A DNA stretch of 64,000 bases from Algibacter_G agarivorans. GTDB taxonomy: Bacteria > Bacteroidota > Bacteroidia > Flavobacteriales > Flavobacteriaceae. A program made the translations under genes and the position numbers. Location of the stretch: positions 34,587-98,586 of the forward strand of contig NZ_BAABJJ010000002.1 of the NCBI RefSeq assembly GCF_039543245.1, written 5' to 3'. The notes under the pieces are model-generated. The model worked only from the letters and a program-made list of their open reading frames with translations, was not told the origin of the DNA and searched no databases. Shown piece after piece: positions 8,283 through 17,272 of the stretch (its first letter is position 1; every line of letters begins with the position of its first letter).

Positions 8283-9494
8283 ATGAGCATATTAAGCGGA
8301 AAAAATATACTACTAGGCATAACTGCTGGCATTGCCGCATACAAAACTGGGTCTTTAGTTAGGTTGTTTGTAAAATCGGGTGCTAACGTAAAAGTAGTTA
8401 TGACGCCTTCTGCTAAAGATTTTATAACACCTTTAACTTTATCAACACTTTCTAAACATCCCGTTCATTCATCTTTTATAAATGAAGAAGATGATAATGC
8501 TGTTTGGAACAGTCATGTAGATTTAGGCTTGTGGGCAGATGTTTTTGTTATTGCGCCAGCAACAGCAAATACGTTATCTAAAATGGTAAATGGTACTAGC
8601 GATAATTTGTTATTAGCTACTTATCTGTCTGCAAAATGTCCTGTATATTTTGCACCAGCCATGGATTTAGATATGTACAAGCATCCTTCCACATTGCAAT
8701 CTTTTCAAAAACTTGAATCTTTCGGTAATATTATGATTCCTGCGGCTAGTGGAGAATTAGCAAGTGGATTAGTTGGTGATGGCAGAATGGCTGAACCTGA
8801 AGATATTGTTGCTTTTATAGAAAATGATGTTTTAGGAAAACTTCCGCTTCGTGGTAAAAAAGTATTGATTACAGCAGGCCCAACTTATGAAGCTATTGAT
8901 CCAGTACGTTTTATAGGGAATCATTCTAGCGGAAAAATGGGTTTTGAAATTGCTAAAGCAGCAGCAAATTTTGGTGCTGAGGTTATTTTGATTTCTGGAC
9001 CAACACACCAAAAAGCAGTGCATAGCTTAATTAAAGTAATTCCAGTAACTAATGCGCAAGAGATGTATGATCAAGTGCATAACTATTTTGAGACTGTAGA
9101 TATTGCCATACTTTCTGCAGCAGTTGCTGATTATAAACCGAAAGAAGTCGCTACACAGAAAATAAAAAAGAAAACATCTACGTTAACTTTAGAGTTAGAA
9201 AAAACAAAAGATATCTTAGCGTCTTTAGGAGACATTAAAAAACAACAATATTTGGTTGGGTTTGCTTTAGAAACCAATAACGAACTTGAAAACGCAAAAG
9301 GAAAATTAAAAAGAAAGAATTTAAATTTAATTGTGTTAAATTCGTTAAATGATAAAGGTGCTGGTTTTAAAAGTGATACTAACAAGGTTACTTTTATTGA
9401 CGATCAAGATGCCGTTACCGAGTTTCAATTAAAGTCTAAAGCAGAAGTTGCTGAAGATTTATTAAATAAAATTATATCACAAATTGATGCGTAA
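8283..9494 (+). CDS. coaBC: Bifunctional phosphopantothenoylcysteine decarboxylase/synthetase CoaBC
   Basis: About 403 residues from the ATG at 8283. An ATG at 8241 would add a hydrophobic 14-residue extension not seen in the family, so the later start is preferred. The N-terminal CoaC half has the flavin-binding GITAGIAAYK, the catalytic histidine H78 (WNSHVDL) and the PAMDLDMY motif. The C-terminal CoaB half begins around KVLITAGPTYEAIDPVR and has the NHSSGKMG nucleotide-binding motif and AAVADYKP. Together they convert 4'-phosphopantothenate and cysteine to phosphopantetheine in coenzyme A synthesis. coaE, a later step of the same pathway, lies at 15047. Its stop overlaps the next gene by 8 bp. 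Confidence 0.96.
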   Translation: MSILSGKNILLGITAGIAAYKTGSLVRLFVKSGANVKVVMTPSAKDFITPLTLSTLSKHPVHSSFINEEDDNAVWNSHVDLGLWADVFVIAPATANTLSKMVNGTSDNLLLATYLSAKCPVYFAPAMDLDMYKHPSTLQSFQKLESFGNIMIPAASGELASGLVGDGRMAEPEDIVAFIENDVLGKLPLRGKKVLITAGPTYEAIDPVRFIGNHSSGKMGFEIAKAAANFGAEVILISGPTHQKAVHSLIKVIPVTNAQEMYDQVHNYFETVDIAILSAAVADYKPKEVATQKIKKKTSTLTLELEKTKDILASLGDIKKQQYLVGFALETNNELENAKGKLKRKNLNLIVLNSLNDKGAGFKSDTNKVTFIDDQDAVTEFQLKSKAEVAEDLLNKIISQIDA

Positions 9495-10374
9495 CATTCT
9501 AGTTGTATTTATATTTTGCTTTGTATTCAAGGGGTTTTCTCAAGAATTGAATTGTAGTGTTGTTGTTAATGCCCAGCAAACGGGAAATGAAAACTTTCCT
9601 ATTTTTAAAACACTAGAAAAACAACTTAATGAGTTCGTAAACAATACCAAATGGACTAAAAAAACATTTAAAGCACAAGAGCGCATAGATTGTAGTATGG
9701 TTATAAATGTTAACAGTTATAGTGGCGAATCATTTCAAGCGTCTATACAAGTACAGTCTTCTCGTCCTGTTTATGGGTCGTCGTTTAGCACGCCTATTTA
9801 TAATTTTAATGACAAAGATTTTAATTTTCGATATCTTGAATTCCAAAATTTAATTTATAATCCTTCACAGTTTGAATCCAATTTAGTATCCGTTTTAGCT
9901 TTTCATATTAATATGGTTATAGCTTTAGATGCGGATTCTTTTTCCGAAAAAGGAGGAGATGAATATTATAAACAGGCTCAAGTAATTACTAATTATTCAC
10001 AACAAGGTAATTTTAAAGGGTGGAAATTAGAAGACGGTTTACAGAGTAGATTTGCACTTATAGATAATATGTTATCGCCTACTTATAAAGAGTTTCGAGA
10101 AGTCATGTATAATTATCATAGAAACGGATTGGATGTTATGAGTGAGAATGTTAAGAAGGGAAAGGATGAAATAGCATCAGCTCTAAAGACGTTTCAATCC
10201 ATGAATAGCCGTAGACCTAATTCCTTTTTATTGCGTACTTTTTTTGATGCAAAAGCAGACGAGATTGAGCAAATATTTACTGATGGACCCAATGTGAACA
10301 TAGCAAGTGTTAAAGAAACGCTTCAAAAAGTGGCGCCTATGCACAGTAGTAAATGGCAAAATATTAAATTCTAA
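9487..10374 (+). CDS. DUF4835 family secreted protein
   Basis: A 295-residue protein with an N-terminal signal peptide (RNILVVFIFCFVFKGFSQ). The mature part carries features of the DUF4835 family, such as QELNCSVVVNAQQTG, the RPVYGSSFSTPIYNFND region and YYKQAQVITNYSQQ. The family is confined to Bacteroidota and almost always sits between coaBC and recN; its role is not established, though the signal peptide implies the periplasm or outer membrane. The ATG at 9487 lies inside the end of coaBC (8-bp overlap), suggesting translational coupling. A TTG directly before it (9484) is an alternative start of no consequence. Confidence 0.88.
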   Translation: MRNILVVFIFCFVFKGFSQELNCSVVVNAQQTGNENFPIFKTLEKQLNEFVNNTKWTKKTFKAQERIDCSMVINVNSYSGESFQASIQVQSSRPVYGSSFSTPIYNFNDKDFNFRYLEFQNLIYNPSQFESNLVSVLAFHINMVIALDADSFSEKGGDEYYKQAQVITNYSQQGNFKGWKLEDGLQSRFALIDNMLSPTYKEFREVMYNYHRNGLDVMSENVKKGKDEIASALKTFQSMNSRRPNSFLLRTFFDAKADEIEQIFTDGPNVNIASVKETLQKVAPMHSSKWQNIKF

Positions 10375-10395
10375 AAGGTTTATAACCGAATACGG

Positions 10396-10444
10396 AAAAC
10401 TGCGACTGAAAACTGAAAACTGCGACTGCGACTGAAAACTGAAA
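10396..10444 (+). repeat. Short tandem repeat before recN (CTGCGACTGAAAA-type)
   Basis: The gap between the DUF4835 gene and recN is largely built from repeats of the words CTGCGACTG and AAAACTGAAAACTG. The longer block (CTGCGACTGAAAACTGAAAA) occurs twice, overlapping, and ends two bases before the recN start codon. It leaves essentially no room for a separate ribosome-binding site. Confidence 0.7.
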
Positions 10445-10446
10445 AT

Positions 10447-12099
10447 ATGCTAACCTCACTTTCCATAAAAAACTATGCCTTAATTGATAATCTACATGTC
10501 AATTTTAATGATGGTTTTTCAATAATTACAGGTGAAACAGGGGCAGGAAAATCAATATTATTAGGTGGATTATCTTTAATTCTAGGTAAGCGAGCAGATT
10601 TAAATAGTTTAAAAGATGCCACTCAAAAATGCATTATAGAGGCTGTTTTTAATGTTTCAAACTATAATTTAAAATCACTATTTGTAGAAGAAGATTTTGA
10701 TTATGAAGCGCAAACTATAATCCGAAGAGAGATATTGCCTTCGGGGAAATCAAGGGCATTTGTAAACGATTCTCCAGTAAACTTAAATAGTTTACAGTTA
10801 TTAGGAGAACGGTTAATTGATATTCACTCTCAGCATCAAACCTTACAGCTTACAAGTAACGCCTTTCAGTTTCAAGTTATTGATGCTTTAGCAAATAATG
10901 AAGATGAACTTCAAAAATACAAGAAAGCACTAAAAAGTTACAAAAACCTTCAAAAGGAACTTAAAGATCTTTTAGATTTTCAAGCCGAAGCTATTAAAGA
11001 ACATGATTATAATTCATTTTTATTAAATGAGTTGGTCGAAGCTAATTTAGTTGAAGGTGAATTGGAAATTTTAGAAGAAGAATACGAAACCTTAAACAAC
11101 ATGGAAGGTATTCAAGAAAAACTTGCTGAAGGCTATGAATTATTAAGTGAAGAAGAATTTGGGATTTTATCAAAACTGACGTCATTAAAAAATGCACTTC
11201 AAAAATTATCTGGGTTTTCATCAAAATACGAAGAGGTATTTAATAGAGCCAATAGTAGTTTAATTGAAATGGATGATGTTTTTAGTGAGATAAATGAATT
11301 GCAAAATCATCTAGAAGCAGATCCAAGTAGGCTAGGAGCAGTGGATTCTAAATTGAAAGTGTTGCATAATTTAATGCAAAAACATATTTCATCTGATGTA
11401 TCAGAATTAATCAACATTAAGAATCAGCTTGAAGAAAAAGTTGCCATCACTGAAAATCTGGATGATACCATTCTAAAAAAGCAAGAAGATATAGTTTTAA
11501 AAGAAAGCGAGTTAAATAAAATATCACAAGTTATTCATAAAAAGCGTAATGACGTTATTCCGCAATTAAAGGAACAGCTCGAAACTATTTTAAGCAGTTT
11601 AGGGATGCCAAATGCACAGTTTGAAATAGATGCAATCTATAGCGATGCGTTTTTTACCAATGGAAAAGATGAATTATCCTTTTTGTTTTCAGCTAATAAA
11701 GGCGGAAACTTTAATGAACTTAAAAAAGCAGCTTCAGGTGGAGAATTATCAAGAATCATGTTGGCTATAAAATCCGTTTTAGCAAGATACATTCAAATGC
11801 CAACCATTATGTTTGATGAAATTGATACAGGTGTTTCTGGCGAAATATCAAATAAAATGGGAGATATTATGCTTCAAATGAGTAAAACCATGCAAGTGTT
11901 TTCTATTACGCATTTACCTCAAATTGCAGCAAAAGGCCATTCGCATTTTAAAGTATATAAAGAAGATATTAATGAGGTTACACAAACCAATTTGATAAAA
12001 TTAAATCATGACGAGCGTATTGTAGAGATTGCACAAATGCTAGGTGGCACAGAAATGTCAACATCGGCAATAGCGCATGCGAAAGAATTACTGAATTAA
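10447..12099 (+). CDS. recN: DNA repair protein RecN
   Basis: The 550-residue SMC-like ATPase has the full RecN layout. The N-terminal Walker A GETGAGKS is at residues 29-36. Two long coiled-coil arms run through the middle (about 150-370), with the AFVNDSPVNL and DIHSQHQ motifs before them. The ABC signature ASGGELSRIMLAIK and Walker B IMFDEIDTGVSGE are near the C-terminus, followed by the ITHLPQIAA switch. RecN binds DNA ends and supports recombinational repair of double-strand breaks. Its 5' region is made of the CTGCGACTG-type repeat, so expression is probably by read-through from upstream genes. Confidence 0.96.
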   Translation: MLTSLSIKNYALIDNLHVNFNDGFSIITGETGAGKSILLGGLSLILGKRADLNSLKDATQKCIIEAVFNVSNYNLKSLFVEEDFDYEAQTIIRREILPSGKSRAFVNDSPVNLNSLQLLGERLIDIHSQHQTLQLTSNAFQFQVIDALANNEDELQKYKKALKSYKNLQKELKDLLDFQAEAIKEHDYNSFLLNELVEANLVEGELEILEEEYETLNNMEGIQEKLAEGYELLSEEEFGILSKLTSLKNALQKLSGFSSKYEEVFNRANSSLIEMDDVFSEINELQNHLEADPSRLGAVDSKLKVLHNLMQKHISSDVSELINIKNQLEEKVAITENLDDTILKKQEDIVLKESELNKISQVIHKKRNDVIPQLKEQLETILSSLGMPNAQFEIDAIYSDAFFTNGKDELSFLFSANKGGNFNELKKAASGGELSRIMLAIKSVLARYIQMPTIMFDEIDTGVSGEISNKMGDIMLQMSKTMQVFSITHLPQIAAKGHSHFKVYKEDINEVTQTNLIKLNHDERIVEIAQMLGGTEMSTSAIAHAKELLN

Positions 12100-12136
12100 A
12101 AGTTTAAAAGATTAAGGATTAACGTTTAAAGTTTTT

Positions 12137-12144
12137 TAAATTTG
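12137..12144 (+). promoter_or_regulatory. -7 element TAAATTTG upstream of fabI
   Basis: TAAATTTG fits TAnnTTTG in the 102-bp gap after recN and would give a leader of about 54 nt before the fabI ATG. No -33 TTG at the expected distance. Confidence 0.45.
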
Positions 12145-12201
12145 GCACCAGAAAGTATAAATTAACTATCTTAACAACCAATAAATAAACAACAATCTCA
12201 T

Positions 12202-13023
12202 ATGTCATACAATTTACTAAAAGGAAAAAGGGGAATCATTTTCGGAGCATTAGATTCTAACTCAATTGCTTGGAAAACCGCAGAACGCGTTCATGAAGAA
12301 GGAGGTCAATTTGTACTAACCAATGCACCTGTTGCTATGCGAATGGGACAAATTAATGAGCTTGCAGAAAAAACGGGTTCTCAAATTATTCCTGCCGATG
12401 CTACATCTCTTGAGGATTTACAAAATTTAATTGATAAATCTCAGGAAATTTTAGGTGGGAAAATTGATTTTGTATTGCATTCAATCGGGATGTCTATAAA
12501 CGTTAGAAAAGGAAAACATTATACCGATCAAAATTATGAATGGACACAAAAAGGAACTGATGTTTCTGCTATGTCTTTTCATAAACTCATGCAAACTTTA
12601 TACAAATCTGATGCTATGAACGAGTGGGGAAGCATTGTTGCTTTAACCTATATGGCAGCGCAACGCGTATTTCCCGATTATAATGATATGGCAGATAATA
12701 AAGCTTATTTAGAGAGTATAGCTCGTAGTTTTGGCTATTTCTTTGGTCGTGATAAGAATGTACGTGTAAATACCATTTCGCAATCTCCAACTCCAACAAC
12801 TGCTGGTAGTGGTGTAAAAGGATTTGATGGTTTTATTGCTTACGCAGATAAAATGTCGCCACTTGGTAATGCCACAGCTTTAGATTGTGCAAATTATACG
12901 GTGTCTTTGTTTAGTGACCTAACTAAGCGAGTAACTTTACAGAACTTATTCCATGATGGAGGTTTTAGTAATATGGGTGTTAGTGATGCAGTAATGAGTA
13001 CCTTCATGAATGAAGAAGACTAA
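12202..13023 (+). CDS. fabI: Enoyl-[acyl-carrier-protein] reductase FabI
   Basis: A 273-residue short-chain dehydrogenase of the FabI type, which carries out the last NADH-dependent reduction of each fatty-acid elongation round. The nucleotide-binding start is KGKRGIIFGALDSNSIAW (the FabI-specific variant of the Rossmann glycine motif). The catalytic pair is Y160-x6-K167 in DYNDMADNK. The substrate-binding NTISQSPTPTTAGSG loop follows, and the conserved HDGGFSNMG marks the C-terminus. It is a monocistronic unit with its own -7 element upstream and a strong terminator downstream. Confidence 0.96.
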   Translation: MSYNLLKGKRGIIFGALDSNSIAWKTAERVHEEGGQFVLTNAPVAMRMGQINELAEKTGSQIIPADATSLEDLQNLIDKSQEILGGKIDFVLHSIGMSINVRKGKHYTDQNYEWTQKGTDVSAMSFHKLMQTLYKSDAMNEWGSIVALTYMAAQRVFPDYNDMADNKAYLESIARSFGYFFGRDKNVRVNTISQSPTPTTAGSGVKGFDGFIAYADKMSPLGNATALDCANYTVSLFSDLTKRVTLQNLFHDGGFSNMGVSDAVMSTFMNEED

Positions 13024-13045
13024 AAATAAATTTATATTGAGAAAG

Positions 13046-13072
13046 AGCCACCTGTAAAACGGTGGCTTTTTT
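13046..13072 (+). terminator. Rho-independent terminator after fabI
   Basis: A 7-bp perfect stem (AGCCACC / GGTGGCT) with an 8-nt loop and a following T6 run, 22 bp after the fabI stop. Confidence 0.88.
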
Positions 13073-13074
13073 GT

Positions 13075-13082
13075 TACTTTTG
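13075..13082 (+). promoter_or_regulatory. -7 element TACTTTTG immediately before a start codon
   Basis: TACTTTTG fits TAnnTTTG and ends only 4 bases before the ATG at 13087, directly after the fabI terminator. Transcription would start at or next to the A of the ATG, implying a leaderless mRNA. Confidence 0.55.
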
Positions 13083-13086
13083 TGTT

Positions 13087-14094
13087 ATGATATTAGAGTT
13101 TTCATTTATCATTCCTGTTTATAATCGTCCGGACGAAATACAAGAACTTTTACAGAGTTTTGAAGCTTTGGAAGGTGATATTCCTTTTGAAGTAGTTATT
13201 GTTGAAGATGGCTCTAATCTAACATCAAAAGCAGTGGTAGGTAGTTTTGAAAGTAATCTGAATATATCTTACTTTTTTAAAGAAAATTCAGGGCCTGGAG
13301 ATTCTAGAAACTATGGTATGCAACATGCTAAAGGAAACTATTTTATTATTTTAGATTCCGATTGTATTTTGCCTAAACAGTATTTAAAGGAAGTTAAAAG
13401 AAGTCTTAAAGAACATTATGTAGATTGTTTTGGAGGGCCAGATGAAGCTCACGAATCATTCACAAATCTTCAAAAAGCCATTAATTTTTCAATGACTTCA
13501 TTTATTACTACTGGCGGTATTAGAGGTCATAAAAAAAGTGTAGATACCTTTCAGCCAAGAAGCTTTAATATGGGGCTTTCAAAAGAAGCTTTTATAGCTT
13601 CAAAAGGTTTTGGACGTATTCACCCTGGAGAAGATCCAGATTTGTCAATCAGGCTTTGGGGTTTAGGTTATAAAACGAAACTCATACCAGAAGCATTTGT
13701 ATATCATAAACGCCGTATTTCTTGGCAAAATTTTTATAAACAAGTCAATAAATTTGGGTTGGTTCGTCCTATTTTAAATGCATGGCATCCTTCAACAAAA
13801 AAAATAACCTATTGGTTCCCAACGCTTTTTAGTTTAGGCTTATTAGTTTCGGTATTGCTGTGGTTTCTTAATTTTAAAGCACTATTAATGGGCTATATAT
13901 TGTACTTTGCAATAGCACTTATATGGGCTGTAATCAGCACTAAAAACGTCATGGTTTCCGTTTTGGCTATACCCGCAATTTTAGTACAATTTTTCGGATA
14001 TGGTTATGGATTTCTAAAATCTACCCTTGTAGTTTCAATGTTGAATAAAGATCCAGAAGCATATTTTCCACAATTATTTTTTAAATCAAAATGA
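13087..14094 (+). CDS. Family 2 glycosyltransferase with C-terminal membrane helices
   Basis: A 335-residue protein. The N-terminal GT-A domain shows SFIIPVYNRPDE, EDGSN, the SGPGDSRNYG nucleotide-binding segment and an acidic ILDSDC motif near residue 93 that binds the metal-sugar nucleotide. The GEDPDLSIRLW segment is the ED motif that acts as base. Two or three hydrophobic helices (about 238-260, 264-281 and 284-310) anchor it to the inner membrane. The product (cell-envelope glycan or glycolipid) cannot be told from sequence. It overlaps the next gene (YbbR) by 4 bp and has an unusually close -7 element (13075). Confidence 0.88.
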   Translation: MILEFSFIIPVYNRPDEIQELLQSFEALEGDIPFEVVIVEDGSNLTSKAVVGSFESNLNISYFFKENSGPGDSRNYGMQHAKGNYFIILDSDCILPKQYLKEVKRSLKEHYVDCFGGPDEAHESFTNLQKAINFSMTSFITTGGIRGHKKSVDTFQPRSFNMGLSKEAFIASKGFGRIHPGEDPDLSIRLWGLGYKTKLIPEAFVYHKRRISWQNFYKQVNKFGLVRPILNAWHPSTKKITYWFPTLFSLGLLVSVLLWFLNFKALLMGYILYFAIALIWAVISTKNVMVSVLAIPAILVQFFGYGYGFLKSTLVVSMLNKDPEAYFPQLFFKSK

Positions 14095-15050
14095 TAAAAA
14101 AAATTAAATCAGAAATATTAACTTCTATTAAAAATAAAAGAATCAATGTATTCTTTTTGTTTCTGCTGTTTGCCTTTATTATTTTATTGTTTACAAAACT
14201 ATCTAAAGAATATACGAACACCTTGGCTTTTGATATTGAAAAGCTAAATGTTCCACAAGAAAATATTATTTTAAATGATTCAGTAAAACTAAATATCACA
14301 TTAAAAACACATGGTTTTAAATGGCTTAAATATTACGTTTCTACACCAAAAATCAAGATAGATTTTAGTAAGGACGTTTATAAAAAAGATGCTGTTTTTG
14401 TTTGGAACAAATCTAAAGCCTATTTGGGTAATACACAATTTGACAAGCAAGTAGAGCTGCTAAATTTATCGCCAGATACATTAACATTTAGATATGGAGT
14501 GCATTTGGTAAAAAAAGTACCTGTTAAGTTAAATACCACTGTAAATTTTAATCCAGGTTACGATATGTCTAGTGCATTAGTTTCTGTTCCAGATTCAGTC
14601 AATATTATAGGGCCAAATATTCTAGTATCAAAAATTAATTTTATAGAAACAGAATCGGTTGTTCTAAATGACGTTAGAGCTGATGTATCAGAAACCATAA
14701 ACCTTAAATTGCCTGAGGATAACTCAGATTTAAAATTTTCTAACAGAAAAGTTGTTTTAAAAGCTAAAGTAGAAAAGTTTACTGAGGGTACTTTAAAGAT
14801 TCCTGTTAGCATTGTTAATCCGCCAAAGGATATAAAATTAAAGTACTTTCCAAAAGAAGTAAGCGTTTCCTATTATGTAAGTTTAAGTGATTTTAAAAGT
14901 ATTACAAAAAAAGATTTTAAAGTGATTTGTGATTATACAAAAACCAATGAAGATCAGTCTTTTTTAGTTCCAGAATTGGTTAAAGTTCCAGAAGACGTGA
15001 AAAACGCAAAAATTAGTCAGCAACGTATTGAATTCATAATTACAAAATGA
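14091..15050 (+). CDS. YbbR-like domain protein
   Basis: A 319-residue protein with one N-terminal membrane helix (about residues 19-38) and a large extracytoplasmic part made of beta-rich repeats. The repeats have the YbbR pattern (VPVKLNTTVNFNPGY..., TLKIPVSIVNPP..., each with a PxxVxIxGP-like strand such as VPDSVNIIGP). In Firmicutes the related CdaR regulates a diadenylate cyclase; no cyclase gene is adjacent here, so that link should not be assumed. It starts 4 bp inside the end of the glycosyltransferase and its stop overlaps coaE by 4 bp, so the three genes are translationally coupled. This glycosyltransferase-YbbR-coaE arrangement is common in the family. Confidence 0.8.
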   Translation: MIKKIKSEILTSIKNKRINVFFLFLLFAFIILLFTKLSKEYTNTLAFDIEKLNVPQENIILNDSVKLNITLKTHGFKWLKYYVSTPKIKIDFSKDVYKKDAVFVWNKSKAYLGNTQFDKQVELLNLSPDTLTFRYGVHLVKKVPVKLNTTVNFNPGYDMSSALVSVPDSVNIIGPNILVSKINFIETESVVLNDVRADVSETINLKLPEDNSDLKFSNRKVVLKAKVEKFTEGTLKIPVSIVNPPKDIKLKYFPKEVSVSYYVSLSDFKSITKKDFKVICDYTKTNEDQSFLVPELVKVPEDVKNAKISQQRIEFIITK

Positions 15051-15631
15051 TTATTGTAGGGCTTACAGGAGGTATAGGGAGCGGTAAAACAACCGTAGCA
15101 AAAGCATTTAAAGCTTTAGGGGTTCCTGTCTATATAGCTGATGAAGAAGCTAAAAAACTCATGCGTAAATCAAAAATCATCAAGCGAAAACTCATCCAAT
15201 TATTTGGGGATAAAGCTTATATTGATGGCGAATTAAACAAACCTTTTATTGCTAATATTATCTTCAATGATAAAGCATATTTGCAAAAAATGAATGCTAT
15301 AGTGCATCCAAGAGTTGCCAAACATTTTAAAAAATGGGTATTGAAACAAGATGTGCCCTATGTTATTAAAGAAGTTGCCATTCTATTCGAAAATGACGGA
15401 CATAAAGATTGCGATTACGTAATTACGGTTACTGCTCCTAAAGCGTTAAGAATAAAACGCTTGTTAGAGCGCGATAATACTTCAAAAGAAAATATAGAAG
15501 CCATTATGAAAAATCAATGGTCAGATGCTGAAAAAATTGCGCTTTCGGACTTTGTTATTGATAATGTATCTCTCCAAAAAACTAAAGAGCAAGTGCTTCA
15601 TATTCATCAAGAAATAACCAATAAATCTTAA
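15047..15631 (+). CDS. coaE: Dephospho-CoA kinase CoaE
   Basis: A 194-residue kinase with the P-loop GLTGGIGSGKTT at residues 5-16, followed by the dephospho-CoA-binding VYIADEEAKKLM segment, HPRV motif and LLERDN lid. It phosphorylates the 3' hydroxyl of dephospho-CoA, the final step of coenzyme A synthesis; coaBC of the same pathway is at 8283. The length is normal (about 190-200). The ATG overlaps the YbbR stop codon by 4 bp. Confidence 0.96.
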   Translation: MIIVGLTGGIGSGKTTVAKAFKALGVPVYIADEEAKKLMRKSKIIKRKLIQLFGDKAYIDGELNKPFIANIIFNDKAYLQKMNAIVHPRVAKHFKKWVLKQDVPYVIKEVAILFENDGHKDCDYVITVTAPKALRIKRLLERDNTSKENIEAIMKNQWSDAEKIALSDFVIDNVSLQKTKEQVLHIHQEITNKS

Positions 15632-15689
15632 AATTTAACATTTTTGTTAATGTAAGGTTAAAAGGGAAGTTTGCTAAATGTTAAAATGT

Positions 15690-15697
15690 TAATTTTG
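15690..15697 (+). promoter_or_regulatory. -7 element TAATTTTG abutting the sensor kinase start
   Basis: TAATTTTG fits TAnnTTTG and ends one base before the first ATG (15699) and four bases before the second ATG (15702). The geometry relative to 15702 is the same as at 13075-13087, again implying a leaderless transcript. Confidence 0.5.
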
Positions 15698-15701
15698 AAT
15701 G

Positions 15702-17270
15702 ATGAGCAAAAGAATATTCATCCTATTAATAATACTAATGAGCTTATCTCTTATTGGTATTATATTTATTCAAGCTTATTACATTAATGATTCGGTAAAC
15801 AACGAAAAGGAGCGTTTCAAATTTAATGTTGTTAAAACTTTAAATTACGTTTCTAATACCATTGAAAACAACGAATCTGAAAAATATTTTGCTGAGTATT
15901 TTAGTTGGGACAAGGATAAGAAAGTAGATGAAGAGGCTGTTTCGCAATTATTAATATACCAGAAAAATAATAGCACGAAAGAAACGCTCATTTATAGAAG
16001 TAATGTTTTAGAAGAAAACTATAAACTATCTTCTTCGCTCTTTGACATTGGTTTAGATAGCATTGATATTAAGAATATTATTGGAAGTTCTACCGCCGAG
16101 ATTTATAGTAATAGTGAACTCTCAGAAAAAGAAATAAAGAGTCCTATTTCAAAAATTATTAGAGACGGCAGTATAGATGATGCTCAACGATTAAGTTTTG
16201 AGAAAAGTTTTAAGGAGATTTCAAAAGGAAAACCTGTACATAAGCGTGTTTCAAAAAAAGAAATCAGAGATTTATTATCTGAAAAGCTTGCAAAAGATGG
16301 TATTGATATCGATTTTGAATTCGCTATTTATAGTCACGACCTAGCAACAAAAGTGAGAAGTGATAATTTTGAAAATGATGTAAAATCTACCTTTAGTGTG
16401 CCTATTTTTTATGATGAAAACAACCAAAGTCTATATAAGCTTTTGGTAAATTTTCCTGATGATAGAAAGTTTATATTATCTGGTATTATAGGTATGATTT
16501 TGTTGTCTATTGTATTTACATTAATTATTATATTGGCGTATTCAAGTGCCTTGTTTCAATTGGTTAAGCAGCGTAAGATTTCGGAAATAAAAACGGATTT
16601 CATTAATAATATGACGCATGAATTTAAAACGCCGATTGCAACGATAAATTTGGCCTTAGATGCCATTAGAAATCCTAAGGTAATTGATGATAAGGATAAA
16701 GTATTACGCTATCTTAGAATGATAAAGGAAGAGAACAAACGCATGCATGCACAGGTTGAAAACGTATTAAGGATATCTAAATTAGAAAAGAACGAGCTCA
16801 ATATTAGTAAGGATAGAGTAGAATTACACGACTTAGTTGAAGATGCTATGACGCATGTTCAGCTTTTAGTAGAAGATAGGCAAGGCTATATCAAAACCTT
16901 TTTTGATGCCGAACAATCAACGGTTTTGGCTAATGAAACGCACTTTACTAATGTTATAGTAAATATTCTGGATAATGCTATTAAGTATTCTCCAAATGCA
17001 CCAAAAATAGAGGTATATACAGAAAATGTAGGAACTACTATTTTATTGAAAATTAAAGATCATGGTAGTGGCATGAGTAAAGCGGCAGCCAAAAAAGTGT
17101 TCGAAAAATTTTATAGAGAACATACGGGTAATATTCATAACGTTAAAGGTCATGGCTTAGGTTTGGCTTATGTTAAAAGAATTGTAGAGGACCATCAAGG
17201 TCATGTATCAGTAGAATCAGAAAAAGACAAAGGAAGCACTTTTATTATAAAGCTTCCGTTAATATCATAA
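15702..17270 (+). CDS. Membrane sensor histidine kinase (RprX-like)
   Basis: About 522 residues. Two ATGs lie in tandem at 15699 and 15702; the second is placed better relative to the promoter. One membrane helix at about residues 5-27, a periplasmic sensor region to about 262, and a second helix at about 263-285 frame a typical class I kinase. The phosphorylated histidine is near residue 306 in MTHEFKTPI. The catalytic domain has the N box NILDNAIKYSP, G1 KDHGSGM and G2 GHGLGLAYVKRI. The next gene, 2 bp on, is its response regulator. The pair resembles RprX/RprY, a conserved Bacteroidota two-component system. The signal sensed cannot be inferred from sequence. Confidence 0.93.
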   Translation: MSKRIFILLIILMSLSLIGIIFIQAYYINDSVNNEKERFKFNVVKTLNYVSNTIENNESEKYFAEYFSWDKDKKVDEEAVSQLLIYQKNNSTKETLIYRSNVLEENYKLSSSLFDIGLDSIDIKNIIGSSTAEIYSNSELSEKEIKSPISKIIRDGSIDDAQRLSFEKSFKEISKGKPVHKRVSKKEIRDLLSEKLAKDGIDIDFEFAIYSHDLATKVRSDNFENDVKSTFSVPIFYDENNQSLYKLLVNFPDDRKFILSGIIGMILLSIVFTLIIILAYSSALFQLVKQRKISEIKTDFINNMTHEFKTPIATINLALDAIRNPKVIDDKDKVLRYLRMIKEENKRMHAQVENVLRISKLEKNELNISKDRVELHDLVEDAMTHVQLLVEDRQGYIKTFFDAEQSTVLANETHFTNVIVNILDNAIKYSPNAPKIEVYTENVGTTILLKIKDHGSGMSKAAAKKVFEKFYREHTGNIHNVKGHGLGLAYVKRIVEDHQGHVSVESEKDKGSTFIIKLPLIS

Positions 17271-17272
17271 TT

